Of a stretch of DNA of 28,928 bases, positions 1 to 8,500 are shown in pieces (positions within the stretch are counted from its first letter, which is position 1; every line of letters starts with the position of its first letter). Position numbers and translations under genes: made by a program. This DNA comes from Korobacter sp036501185 (GTDB lineage: Bacteria > Acidobacteriota > Terriglobia > Terriglobales > Acidobacteriaceae): contig DASYAU010000102.1 in the NCBI GenBank assembly GCA_036501185.1, positions 1-28,928 on the forward strand, read 5' to 3'. The notes below the pieces were generated by a model. That model was not told where the DNA came from. It was given only the letters and a program-made list of their open reading frames with translations, and searched no databases.

Positions 1-1052
1 GTGTAGTACTCCTGGCGGGTGGAGAAGCTGAAGAAGAAAAGAATCAACCCCATCCAGATGGTGCAAAGCAGCAGGGCGCGGCCGCGGCGATCGAGTCCAG
101 CAGCGAACTCGCGCAGCTTGTGCGGTACGCGTGCGAGGGCCTGCACAATGAAGGCGCACCACGGCAGCAGCCAGAGGACCATCAATCCCCAGAACACCGC
201 CAGGGGAACTGTGTCGTAATCCTTCGGAACACGTTTGCCGAGATATCGCAGGACGTGTTCGTTGATGAAGTACCACCAGAAGAAACCGCGCGCGCGTCCC
301 TGCGGCGGGTTCGCCAGGCTTGCCATGATGTGCCATGGCGCTGCGATCACGAGAAGCACAGCGATCATGATCAGCCAGCGCATTTTCAGCAAATGCTTCA
401 GGTTGTGGGTAAGAAACAGGTAGAAGACGATGATGCCGACGGGGAAGACGATGCCAATGAAGCCTTTGGTCAATACGTTGAGAGCGGCGGCCGCAGCGAA
501 TCCTGCTGCCGAAGCGACGGATGGCTTGTCCTGTTCCACGCCGCGCAGGAAGAAATCAAATCCGATCAACAGCCAGAGGCCAACCAGTAAGTCGGGGATC
601 AGGATCCGCGTGAACACATACCCGCCCACCGCGGTGGCAAGCACAATGGACGACCAGAACCCCGTGCGCTCGCTGAAGTGGCGCTTGCCAAACGCGTAGG
701 TCGCCAGCAATGCAGCCAGGACGCCAAGAGTGAGGGGCAGGCGCGCCGTCCATTCCGTAACCGTGCCAAAGATTTTGTAGCTCGCCGCCATTCCCCAGTA
801 CATGAGCGGCGCTTTTTCCAGATATCGAAGGCCATCGATGTAGAGGGTGGTCCAATCGTGGCGGGTGATCATCTCGCGCGCGGCTTCGGCGTGGATGGAG
901 TCGGCGTCGTCGAGTAGTGCGGGCGTGAACAGGGCCGGCACGTAGATGATGAGCCAGAAAACGACAATAATCGCGATGTATATCCTGGTGCGGGAGGATT
1001 GCAAATCGCCAGTAGTGGCGCGGCTGGGAGCCTGCGTCGTACTCAAATTCAT
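1..1052 (-). CDS. GT39/ArnT-type membrane glycosyltransferase, C-terminus cut by window edge
   Basis: The frame is open from an ATG at 1052 to the left edge, giving 350 visible residues and no stop. It begins with about 25 polar residues and then a membrane segment at about 24-45. An acidic pair follows in the first external loop (D48-D49, in ALLDDADSIHAEAAREM), then LEKAPLMYW at about 78-86 and many further hydrophobic segments. Acidic residues in the first periplasmic loop and an E-K-x-P-L-x-Y-W block are typical of the GT39 / ArnT / PMT glycosyltransferases. These move a sugar from a polyprenyl-phosphate carrier to lipid or protein on the outer face of the inner membrane. The last visible residues, SFSTRQEYY, match the usual position just before the C-terminal loop of this family. 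The acceptor and sugar cannot be read from sequence. It lies 50 bases after the small gene at 1103-1297 and is probably the last visible gene of that minus-strand run. Confidence 0.8.
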   Translation of the reverse strand, partial: MNLSTTQAPSRATTGDLQSSRTRIYIAIIVVFWLIIYVPALFTPALLDDADSIHAEAAREMITRHDWTTLYIDGLRYLEKAPLMYWGMAASYKIFGTVTEWTARLPLTLGVLAALLATYAFGKRHFSERTGFWSSIVLATAVGGYVFTRILIPDLLVGLWLLIGFDFFLRGVEQDKPSVASAAGFAAAAALNVLTKGFIGIVFPVGIIVFYLFLTHNLKHLLKMRWLIMIAVLLVIAAPWHIMASLANPPQGRARGFFWWYFINEHVLRYLGKRVPKDYDTVPLAVFWGLMVLWLLPWCAFIVQALARVPHKLREFAAGLDRRGRALLLCTIWMGLILFFFSFSTRQEYY

Positions 1053-1102
1053 TCCACCGTCCGAAAACACTCATTATACGGGAGTGCTTCGGACCGCACT
1101 GA

Positions 1103-1297
1103 TCAGGCAGCTTCGCGCAAGCGCTTGGGCGCGGCGGGCTCCGGCTCTTTCACCGGCGCGTTTGGCTCCGTCTGCGGCCGTTCTGGAGGCTCTTTCACTG
1201 GCGGCGACTCGCTTCCGGGAGGCACCGGAATACGTTCGTCGTCGGTCTTAAGGTCGAAGGTGCGAGCGTCGTACGCGAACAGGTAAGCAGGCGACAT
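1103..1297 (-). CDS. Small Pro/Glu-rich protein of unknown function, 64 aa
   Basis: I do not recognise a family. The start ATG at 1297 is chosen because a clear AGGAG lies four bases upstream; a longer in-frame version has no such site. The protein opens with an aromatic segment (MSPAYLFAYDARTFDL) and then turns into a charged, proline-rich tail. The tail holds two related units, PPVKEPPERP and APVKEPEPAAP, and ends KRLREAA. There is no signal peptide, membrane segment or cysteine. It sits between the dehydrogenase gene (69 bases upstream) and the glycosyltransferase (50 bases downstream) on the same strand, so it may be co-transcribed. The tail is probably disordered. A chance frame is unlikely given the ribosome site, but without homologues the call rests on that site and on codon use like its neighbours. 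Confidence 0.6.
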   Translation of the reverse strand: MSPAYLFAYDARTFDLKTDDERIPVPPGSESPPVKEPPERPQTEPNAPVKEPEPAAPKRLREAA

Positions 1298-1366
1298 CGT
1301 TCTCCTAGTGCAGTTTCTGATCGTGGGATGCAGATGCACAAGACGAGTTTGCAGCGGCTTGAGGGT

Positions 1367-2479
1367 TTAATCCGCGAGCAAAGCTCCGGGCCCGCTCGCG
1401 GCGTTCTCCACGTCACGATGATGTTTTTCCGGATTCTGATGGAGTTCGTCCGCAGCGCGGCGTCCGAGCATGGTGATCGGCGACTCCGAGACGAAACCCT
1501 GGCTCTCTTTGCCCGTGAAACGTTCCTTGGAAGTCGAATCGCTGCCGGGCATCACGCGGTTTACAACGCCGAGCGCGTCGCTGACCATGCCGGGCGCGAC
1601 CCCATGTGCGAGCGCGAGCATCTGGGCTTGCGGCGAGAGCACCACTTCGGCGCGGCCACGCTTGATTGCACGCACAATCTGGCGTGCTGCACGGTGCGCG
1701 TTCATCGCCATGAACGGCGTGGTTGCTCCCAGGCTGAACCATGCGTATTCCTTCCGATGGTCTCCTTTGAAATAGGCGTTCACGTGGGAGCCGGTGCGCA
1801 TTAATCCGGGAACCACGGTGGTGACTTTGATTCCATCTTTTGCAAGCTCCGCGCGGAGGCCTTCGCTGAAACCAACAGCTGCAAACTTGGCTGCGCTGTA
1901 CGGTAGCAGGTGGGGAATACTGACTTTGCCACCGATCGACGTGACGTTGGCAATGTTCCCGGAGCCGCGCGAAAGCATTTCGGGAAGTGCCTCAAGCGTG
2001 GTGTACACGTGAGCCCAGTACATGACCCGCATCGCTTCTTCGAAGTCTTCCACGGTCTGCGAGTGAATCGGGCCGACGCTGATCTGGCCGGCGTTATTGA
2101 TGAGAATGTGCAGGGCGCCATAACGAGCGTGGATCTGCTGGAAAAGCTGATGTACCTGCTCGCGGTCGGAAACGTCACAGGGAATGGTGAGAACCTCCGC
2201 GTCGGGATCGATCGTCAGCAGCTCTTCTTTCGCCCAGCGAAGATGATTCTCGTCGCGGGCGCAAATGGCGAGGCGCACACCTTCGCGCACGAGTTCCTGC
2301 GCAATCGCCAGCCCCAATCCACGGGATGCGCCGGTGACAAGTGCTACTTTGCCGCGGATGCTGATCTCGCGAAAGCCCTTCCACGCCGCGCGCGCCAGGA
2401 GAAAAGCGCCAATTCCGGCGAAGGTCCCGGCAGCAACAGTTCCCGCCGATGCGGCTAATACAACATTTCTCACTCGCAT
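1367..2479 (-). CDS. Membrane-anchored short-chain dehydrogenase/reductase (SDR), 370 aa
   Basis: This is a classical SDR fold with all key motifs. The dinucleotide-binding TGASRGLG is at 49-56, NNAG at 128-131, the catalytic Ser at 181 (TSIGG), and Tyr194 and Lys198 in YSAAK. An N-terminal hydrophobic stretch (about 6-30) precedes the domain and should anchor it in the membrane with the enzyme in the cytoplasm. After the roughly 250-residue SDR core there is a C-terminal tail of about 80 residues containing VVNRVMPG and ITMLGRRAADEL. That tail is common in the larger bacterial SDRs of this kind. The substrate is unknown and NADP(H) preference is not certain. AGGAG lies six bases before the ATG. 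Only 22 bases separate it from the FNT channel gene upstream, so the two are probably one transcript. Confidence 0.88.
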   Translation of the reverse strand: MRVRNVVLAASAGTVAAGTFAGIGAFLLARAAWKGFREISIRGKVALVTGASRGLGLAIAQELVREGVRLAICARDENHLRWAKEELLTIDPDAEVLTIPCDVSDREQVHQLFQQIHARYGALHILINNAGQISVGPIHSQTVEDFEEAMRVMYWAHVYTTLEALPEMLSRGSGNIANVTSIGGKVSIPHLLPYSAAKFAAVGFSEGLRAELAKDGIKVTTVVPGLMRTGSHVNAYFKGDHRKEYAWFSLGATTPFMAMNAHRAARQIVRAIKRGRAEVVLSPQAQMLALAHGVAPGMVSDALGVVNRVMPGSDSTSKERFTGKESQGFVSESPITMLGRRAADELHQNPEKHHRDVENAASGPGALLAD

Positions 2480-2501
2480 GGATCACTCCTTGTGTCGCGC
2501 C

Positions 2502-3269
2502 TTATTCCGGTTCTCCGGCTTTGACCTGCCCGAAATTTAAGAGGGTGACGATAAAGATGCCGCCGACGATATTTCCGGTGGTCGCAAATAGTAACCAATT
2601 CAAGTAGCTGTGGAAAGCGGCCTGTCCCGAGAATACCGTCGCCAGAATTTCTCCGCTGGTGGCGATGCAGTGGGCGAAATGCCCGAGTCCAACCACAAAC
2701 GTGAGCAGCCAGATCACCGCGATCTGGCCGATCGTCCAAGTGCTCGCGGAAACCATCCATGCCACCAGTGCAATCATCCACCCACCGATTACGCCGCTCC
2801 AAAAAAAATGAGCATTTGTTCCGTTGAGGGCGCTCTGCCCAAGTGCGCGCAGCGCCTCGGCAACGTCTGGACGCAGCGACGTCGTTTTCACCGCGAGCGC
2901 CGCAAACGCCATGGCGCCCAATACGTTACAACAGAACACGATCACCCAGAGCCGCAGCGTATCGAATACATGCTTGCGCTCACTGAGAATCAGCGCGACC
3001 GGGTACAGCGTGTTTTCGGTGAATAACTGTGCGCGGCCGATGATCACCGCTATGAATCCGAGCGGATAAAAAAGGTAAGGAACAAACTCCTTATGATTCG
3101 GCAGGGCAGCTTGTGCGGAGGCCACCGCTAATCCTGTAAGTCCCATGGTGATACCGCCGGCCAGCCCGGAAAAGGCTAAGGCGTGCGGCGTCCGGTGGAC
3201 TTCGTCGTGGGCATTACTCTCGACCTGCTCGAAAATCTCGTGGGCAGTCAGACGTGAACTGTCGGGCAT
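2502..3269 (-). CDS. Formate/nitrite transporter (FNT) family channel, YfdC-like, 255 aa
   Basis: FNT proteins are pentameric inner-membrane channels for formate, nitrite, hydrosulfide or similar small anions. The sequence shows a cytoplasmic N-terminus of about 40 residues (MPDSSRLTAHEIFEQVESNAHDEVHR) followed by six hydrophobic segments. The conserved break regions are SGLAGGITMGL, GRAQLFTENTL, CNVLGAMAFAAL, ATSGEIL and ATTGNIVGGIF. The long N-terminus and ENTL motif resemble the YfdC branch rather than FocA or NirC, so the substrate is open. A longer in-frame start at 3392 exists but adds a Cys-rich leader and runs back across the intergenic region; ATG 3269 is preferred, with only a weak GGAG about 12 bases upstream. 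It is divergent from the secreted protein gene at 3502 (232-base gap) and heads the minus-strand run with the SDR gene. Confidence 0.87.
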   Translation of the reverse strand: MPDSSRLTAHEIFEQVESNAHDEVHRTPHALAFSGLAGGITMGLTGLAVASAQAALPNHKEFVPYLFYPLGFIAVIIGRAQLFTENTLYPVALILSERKHVFDTLRLWVIVFCCNVLGAMAFAALAVKTTSLRPDVAEALRALGQSALNGTNAHFFWSGVIGGWMIALVAWMVSASTWTIGQIAVIWLLTFVVGLGHFAHCIATSGEILATVFSGQAAFHSYLNWLLFATTGNIVGGIFIVTLLNFGQVKAGEPE

Positions 3270-3501
3270 GGGATGTTTTGGCTCCGACACCTTAGATGCA
3301 GAGGTTCGCGAGTCAGAAGGGCTTATGGGACATGAACACTTGAGACAGCACCGGACGAGCAGCTTGCATCCGAGTTGCAGGCCAGAGTGCAAAAAACACT
3401 TAGGCTCGCTTTTTGGAAAAACCCGGCCGGAGAAGCGCCATCTAATCCACTGCGCCGCTCCGTCGAAGTTTCCATTCGAAACACAAATGAGGGAGATTCA
3501 A

Positions 3502-4461
3502 ATGAAGAAGTTATCGATCCTTGCGGCGGGCCTGCTCCTGACCGGCACATTGGCGCTCGCGCAGAGCACAAGTACAACACCGAGTTCGAGCTCGAGCGAT
3601 ATGAACAGCTCCAGCGCGACGCAGAGCCAGAGCACAACCACCACCAGCACTCCGAGCAGCAGCACGACCACTACCACTACTCCGGACAGCTCAACCCAGA
3701 CCACGACGACTACGCCGTCGAGCACGGCGACCACGCCTTCGGCGACTCCGGCCACTCCGGCGACCCCGTCGAGCACGCAAGACAACGCCACTCCGAACAG
3801 CGCGACCGGCACGGCAACGACGCCGCAGAGCGATACCTCTGCCACCACACCGAACGCGAACAGCACTCAGGCGAACGAGCCTTGGGCAAAGCCGGCCACC
3901 AACGTTTATAAAGGCAGCTCGAGCAGCACGACCACGGATACCACGACCGCTCCGAGCAGCACGCCGACGACGACTCCGGACAGCACGACGGCGCCGAAGC
4001 CTGATACGAGCACGGCTCCTCCGCAGCAGATGGCGCAGGCCACCACTCCGCAGAACCCAGCAGATGCTCAGAGCTCTTCGAGCACCAGCACCAGCGGTGA
4101 TGCCGCCCAGACGACCCCTGCCGACACGAACAAGGCGAATTCGAGCGACATGAACAGCGACAAGAGCTCGATGCCGCAGAGTGATACCCAGTCGCAGTCG
4201 CAGAGCTCGACCTCGAGCACCGATGCGCAGTCTAGCAGCGCTCCGGCCAGCGACACCACGCATAGCGCCACCAGCACTTCGAGTTCGACGGACGCCAATG
4301 GCGACACGACGACTACGAAGAAGCACAAGAAGCACCACAAGGCGACCGACGCGAACGGCAACACCACCGAGCAGAACAGCTCTTCGAGCAGCACCTCGAG
4401 CAGCCCGAGCAGCTCGACGCCGAGCTCGACGCCCGACCAGTCCGCGAATCCTCATCTCTAA
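3502..4461 (+). CDS. Secreted low-complexity Ser/Thr-rich protein, 319 aa
   Basis: A Sec signal peptide (MKKLSILAAGLLLTGTLALAQ, likely cleaved near residue 21) is followed by almost 300 residues made chiefly of Ser, Thr, Pro, Ala, Gln, Asp and Asn, with no cysteine. A single island with aromatic residues occurs at about 125-139 (NEPWAKPATNVYKGS; W128). Near the C-terminus a basic patch, KKHKKHHK (273-280), is flanked by two near-copies of DANG(D/N)TT. GGGAG at 3491-3495 fits ATG 3502. The mature protein should be disordered and exported to the periplasm or outside; the basic patch could bind polyanions or metal. Function is unknown. It is a single-gene unit: divergent from FNT upstream and closed by a strong terminator 28 bases after the stop. 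Long open frames on the opposite strand here are by-products of the repetitive codons. Confidence 0.82.
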   Translation: MKKLSILAAGLLLTGTLALAQSTSTTPSSSSSDMNSSSATQSQSTTTTSTPSSSTTTTTTPDSSTQTTTTTPSSTATTPSATPATPATPSSTQDNATPNSATGTATTPQSDTSATTPNANSTQANEPWAKPATNVYKGSSSSTTTDTTTAPSSTPTTTPDSTTAPKPDTSTAPPQQMAQATTPQNPADAQSSSSTSTSGDAAQTTPADTNKANSSDMNSDKSSMPQSDTQSQSQSSTSSTDAQSSSAPASDTTHSATSTSSSTDANGDTTTTKKHKKHHKATDANGNTTEQNSSSSSTSSSPSSSTPSSTPDQSANPHL

Positions 4462-4488
4462 ACTTTAGGTTTGCTGTACCTACCCAAC

Positions 4489-4518
4489 ACAAAGGCGGCT
4501 CTTTCGAGCCGCCTTTGT
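4489..4518. terminator. Bidirectional intrinsic terminator
   Basis: There is a 13-base-pair perfect stem (ACAAAGGCGGCTC paired with GAGCCGCCTTTGT) with a TTTC loop. It lies between the convergent stops of the Ser/Thr-rich gene (4461) and the DHOD-like gene (4539). The stem base is A-rich on one side and T-rich on the other, so it can serve both strands. Confidence 0.85.
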
Positions 4519-4538
4519 TCATTGCTGTTGGAGAAGAG

Positions 4539-5543
4539 TTACTTCGCGTTGACCGCGTAGCTACTGAGCACCTTCATATAATTGCCGCGCTCGAACGCCG
4601 CGGGCTGCGCTACATTCTGCTGGCTCATGCTGCCCTGCATCTGGCGTATGGATTCATATCCGTGGTCTTCCATCCACTTCTCTACGCCTTTCAGCAGCAC
4701 GCCGATGTAATCCACGCCCTGCTCCAGCAGCGCGGAAGTTGTCATCGCTACCCGGGCGCCGGCCATCATCGACTTAATGATGTCTTCCGGGGTGTGAATC
4801 CCGCCCGTGATCGCGATATCTGCCGCAATCCTGCCGTATAGGATCGCCGCCCAGTGGATGCGCAGCTTCAGCTCATTGGAGCGGCTGAGCACCAGGTTCG
4901 GCGTGACTTCCAAGTTCTCAAGATCGAAGTCCGGCTGATAGAAGCGATTGAAAATCACCAAGGCATTTGCGCCCGCATGATCCAACTGCTTCGCCATGTT
5001 AGCGAAGGCGCTGAAGTAGGGGCCGAGTTTCACCGCGACCGGAATTTTCACGCTCTGCTTCACCACGCTCACCAATTCAGCGTGCATGTGTTCCACGGTT
5101 GCGCTGCTGAGATCCGGATCGGTCGGAACGTAGTAAATGTTCAGTTCGATCGCATCCGCTCCGGCTTGTTCCATCAGGCGAGCGTAGTTCGTCCAGCCAC
5201 CGGAGGAAACGCCGTTCAAGCTGGCGATGATGGGGATCTTGGTACTCGCCTTTGCTTTGCGGATGTGCTCGAGATACTCCTCGGGCCCGATGTTGTAGCC
5301 GCCCATATCGGGGAACATATCGATGGCTTCGGCCGAAACATCGCTGCCGAACGAGAGGAAGCGATCGAGCTCGTTGCTCTCGAGGTTGATTTGCTCTTCG
5401 AAGAGTGAGTGCAGCACAATCGCCGCCGCCCCCGCGTCTTCCATGCGTTTAATGATGGCCTGGTCCTTGCACAGCGGGGAGGCAGAGACCACTAACGGGT
5501 TCTTCAATTTCAATCCGAGATACTTGGTTGAAAGATCAATCAT
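4539..5543 (-). CDS. Dihydroorotate dehydrogenase-like flavoprotein coupled to nifJ, 334 aa
   Basis: This is an FMN-binding TIM barrel of the PyrD/PreA type. It shows MIDLSTKYLGLKLKNPLVVSASP at the N-terminus, VAVKLGPYFS at about 171-180 and the phosphate-binding AITGGIHTPEDIIKSMMAGA near 243-262. In true class 1 dihydroorotate dehydrogenases the catalytic Cys lies in an N-x-S-C-P-N loop. Here the matching stretch at 135-140 is NIYYVP, with no Cys or Ser, so it is unlikely to make orotate. ATG 5543 has AAGGAG upstream and overlaps the last 8 bases of nifJ, so translation is probably coupled. Proteins annotated dihydroorotate-dehydrogenase-like beside pyruvate:ferredoxin oxidoreductase genes are, to my knowledge, common in several phyla. 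A role in moving electrons to or from ferredoxin is inference. Confidence 0.85.
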   Translation of the reverse strand: MIDLSTKYLGLKLKNPLVVSASPLCKDQAIIKRMEDAGAAAIVLHSLFEEQINLESNELDRFLSFGSDVSAEAIDMFPDMGGYNIGPEEYLEHIRKAKASTKIPIIASLNGVSSGGWTNYARLMEQAGADAIELNIYYVPTDPDLSSATVEHMHAELVSVVKQSVKIPVAVKLGPYFSAFANMAKQLDHAGANALVIFNRFYQPDFDLENLEVTPNLVLSRSNELKLRIHWAAILYGRIAADIAITGGIHTPEDIIKSMMAGARVAMTTSALLEQGVDYIGVLLKGVEKWMEDHGYESIRQMQGSMSQQNVAQPAAFERGNYMKVLSSYAVNAK

Positions 5544-8500
5544 TGCTGCCTGCTCCTTTTGCTGCGGCCTGGGGTGCAATTGCCTGTGCCATGCCCTTCA
5601 CATCGCCATCGGCCGGCATGTTCGCCCACTGCTCGTACATCTTGAAGCGCGTATTCACGTCTTCCTGCGCCTCGCCGAGGAGGAACTCGGCTGCCTTGGG
5701 ATCGCTGTGGCGAAGCATGGTGTAACGGGTCTCGTTGTAGATGTACTTCTCCAGCGGGATTGAAGGCGCCTTGGAATCCAGGGTGAACGGCGCCTTGCCT
5801 TGCGCCGCCGCTGCGGGGTTGTAGCGGAAGAGCGGCCAGTGTCCGGACTGAACGGCCAGTTTCTGCTGATCGAGTCCGTGCACCAGGTCGAATCCGTGTG
5901 CGATGCAGTGGCTGTAGGCAATGATGATCGAAGGGCCGTCAAACGCTTCCGCCTCGTTGAAGGCCTTCAGCGTCTGCATGTCGTTCGAGCCCATCGCGAT
6001 GCGCGCCACGTAGGCCGAACCGTAGGTCATGGCGATCATTGCCAGGTCCTTCTTTGCGCGCGGCTTGCCGCCGGCAGCAAACTTCGCCACGGCGCCGCGA
6101 GGCGTGGCTTTCGACATCTGGCCGCCGGTGTTCGAGTACACCTCAGTGTCGAGGACCAGGATGTTCACGTTCTTGCCGGAAGCGAGCACGTGGTCGAGGC
6201 CGCCGTAACCGATGTCGTACGCCCAACCGTCGCCGCCGACGATCCAGACCGACTTTTTCACTAGCGCGTCGGCCAAGGAGAGCAGGTCTTTCGCTTCGGC
6301 GGTGCCGAGCGATTCCAATTTCTTCTTCAGCTCGGCCACGCGGATCCGTTGCGCCTGGATACCGGTTTCGTGCGTCTGATCGGCATCGAGCAGGCCCTTC
6401 ACCAGTTCCTCGCCGAGAATGCTTGCGAAGCGAACCACCAGCTCGCCCGCGTATTCGTTTTGCTTGTCGATTGCCAAGCGCATGCCCATACCGAACTCGG
6501 CATTGTCTTCAAACAGCGAGTTCGACCATGCCACGCCGCGGCCGTCTTTGTTGACCGTGTAAGGCGTCGTCGGCAGGTTGGCTCCGTAGATCGACGAGCA
6601 TCCCGTCGCATTCGCAATCACCGCGCGGTCGCCGAACAACTGGGTGAGCAGCTTCACGTATGGCGTTTCGCCGCAGCCCGTGCAGGCGCCGCTGAATTCA
6701 AACATTGGCTGGAAGAGCTGGACGTCCTTCACCTGATTGGTGCTGAGGGGCTTGCGATCGAAGTCGTCGATCGCAAGGAAGTAGTCCCAGTTCTTGGCTT
6801 CGCTTTCGCGTAGCGGGAGCTGGTCGGCCATGTCGATGGCCTTATGCTTCACGTCGCTCTTGCTCTTGGCGGGGCAAGCTTCCACGCAAAGCCCGCAACC
6901 GGTGCAATCTTCGGGCGCCACTTGCAGCGTGTAGAGCTGGTCCTTGTAGTCCTTCCACTTCGCCGGCGCGCTCTTGAACGTCTCCGGTGCGCTCTTCGCG
7001 AGATCGCTCGGGTAAACCTTCGCGCGGATGACGGCGTGGGGACAAACCAGCACGCACTTGCCGCACTGGATGCAGAGTTTCTCATCCCACACCGGAATTT
7101 CCAGCGCGATGTTCCGCTTCTCCCACATTGCGGTTGCGGTGGGGAAGGTGCCATCGACCGGCATCTTGCTGACTGGAAGATCGTCGCCGCGTCCGTCGAT
7201 GATTGGGCCAAGCACGTTCTTCACGAAGTCTGGAGCCTGAACTGGAACCGGAGGACGCATATCGAAGGTGCTCGATACGGCGGTCGGGACTTTCACTTCG
7301 AAGAGGTTGGCGAGCGTGGAATCGACGGCGGCGAAGTTCTTCTGCACGACCGATTCGCCGCGCTTGCCGTAGGTTTTCTTGATCGCCTTCTTGATGGCTT
7401 CAATCGCTTCTTCGCGCGGCAACACGCCACTGATGGCGAAGAAGCAGGTCTGCATGATGGTGTTGATGCGCGTGCCCATGCCGGTTTCGCGCGCCACCTT
7501 GTAGCCGTCCACCACGTAGAACTTCAGCTTCTTGTCGATGATCTGCTTCTGCGTCTGGCGCGGCAGGTGCTCCCAAACTTCCTCCGGCCCGAACGGGCTG
7601 TTCAGCAGGAAGGTCGCGCCCGGTTCCGCGTTCTGGAGCACGTTCACGCGCTCCAGGAAGGTGAACTGGTGGCAGGCCACAAAGCTTGCGCGCGAAATCA
7701 GATAGCTGGAGCGGATCGGCTTGGGCCCGAAGCGCAGGTGCGATGTGGTGAGCGAACCCGACTTTTTCGAGTCGTACACGAAGTAGCCTTGCGCGAAGTT
7801 GTCGGTATCTTCGCCAATGATCTTGATCGAGTTCTTGTTCGCGCCCACCGTGCCATCGGCACCAAGGCCGTAGAACAGGGCGCGTACGGTCTTTGCATCT
7901 TCGGTGGAGAACGCCGGATCGTAGGCGATGCTGGTAAACGTCACGTCGTCGTTGATGCCGATCGTGAAGTGGTTCTTTGAGGTCTCTTTCGCGAGCTCGT
8001 CGAAAATCCCCTTCACCATCGCGGGGGTGAATTCCTTGGAGGAGAGGCCGTACCGGCCACCGATGATCTTGGGGAACTTCTTGAACTGTCCGCCGGAAAC
8101 ATACGCTTCGCTAATCGCGGTGACCACGTCCTGGTAGAGCGGTTCGCCGACGGAGCCCGGTTCCTTCGTGCGATCGAGCACCGCAATCGACTTCACGGTC
8201 GGCGGCAGAGCAGCGAGGAACGCATCCGAGGGGAATGGACGATAGAGGTGGATCTTCAGGAGACCGACTTTCTCACCCTTTGCGTTGAGCGCTTCCACGG
8301 CTTCCTGCGAAACGTCGGCGCCAGAGCCCATGATTACGATGACACGCTCCGCATCCTTCGGGCCGACATAGTCGATGAGGTGGTACTGACGACCGACTTG
8401 TTTCGCAAATTGGTCCATCACGTTCTGCACGATCGTTGGAACGGCGAGGTAGTAGGGATTAACAGTCTCGCGGCCCTGGAAGTAGACGTCAGGATTCTGC

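Noticed and set aside
556..1074. A 172-codon minus-strand frame
   Set aside because: It is a shifted shadow of the GT39 gene. The overlapping frame gives a clear polytopic membrane protein with family motifs, this one does not.
3498..4455. Long open frames on the minus strand opposite the Ser/Thr-rich gene
   Set aside because: They arise from the repeated AGC/ACC/GAC codons read backwards, give Arg- or Val/Leu-only products, and have no ribosome sites.
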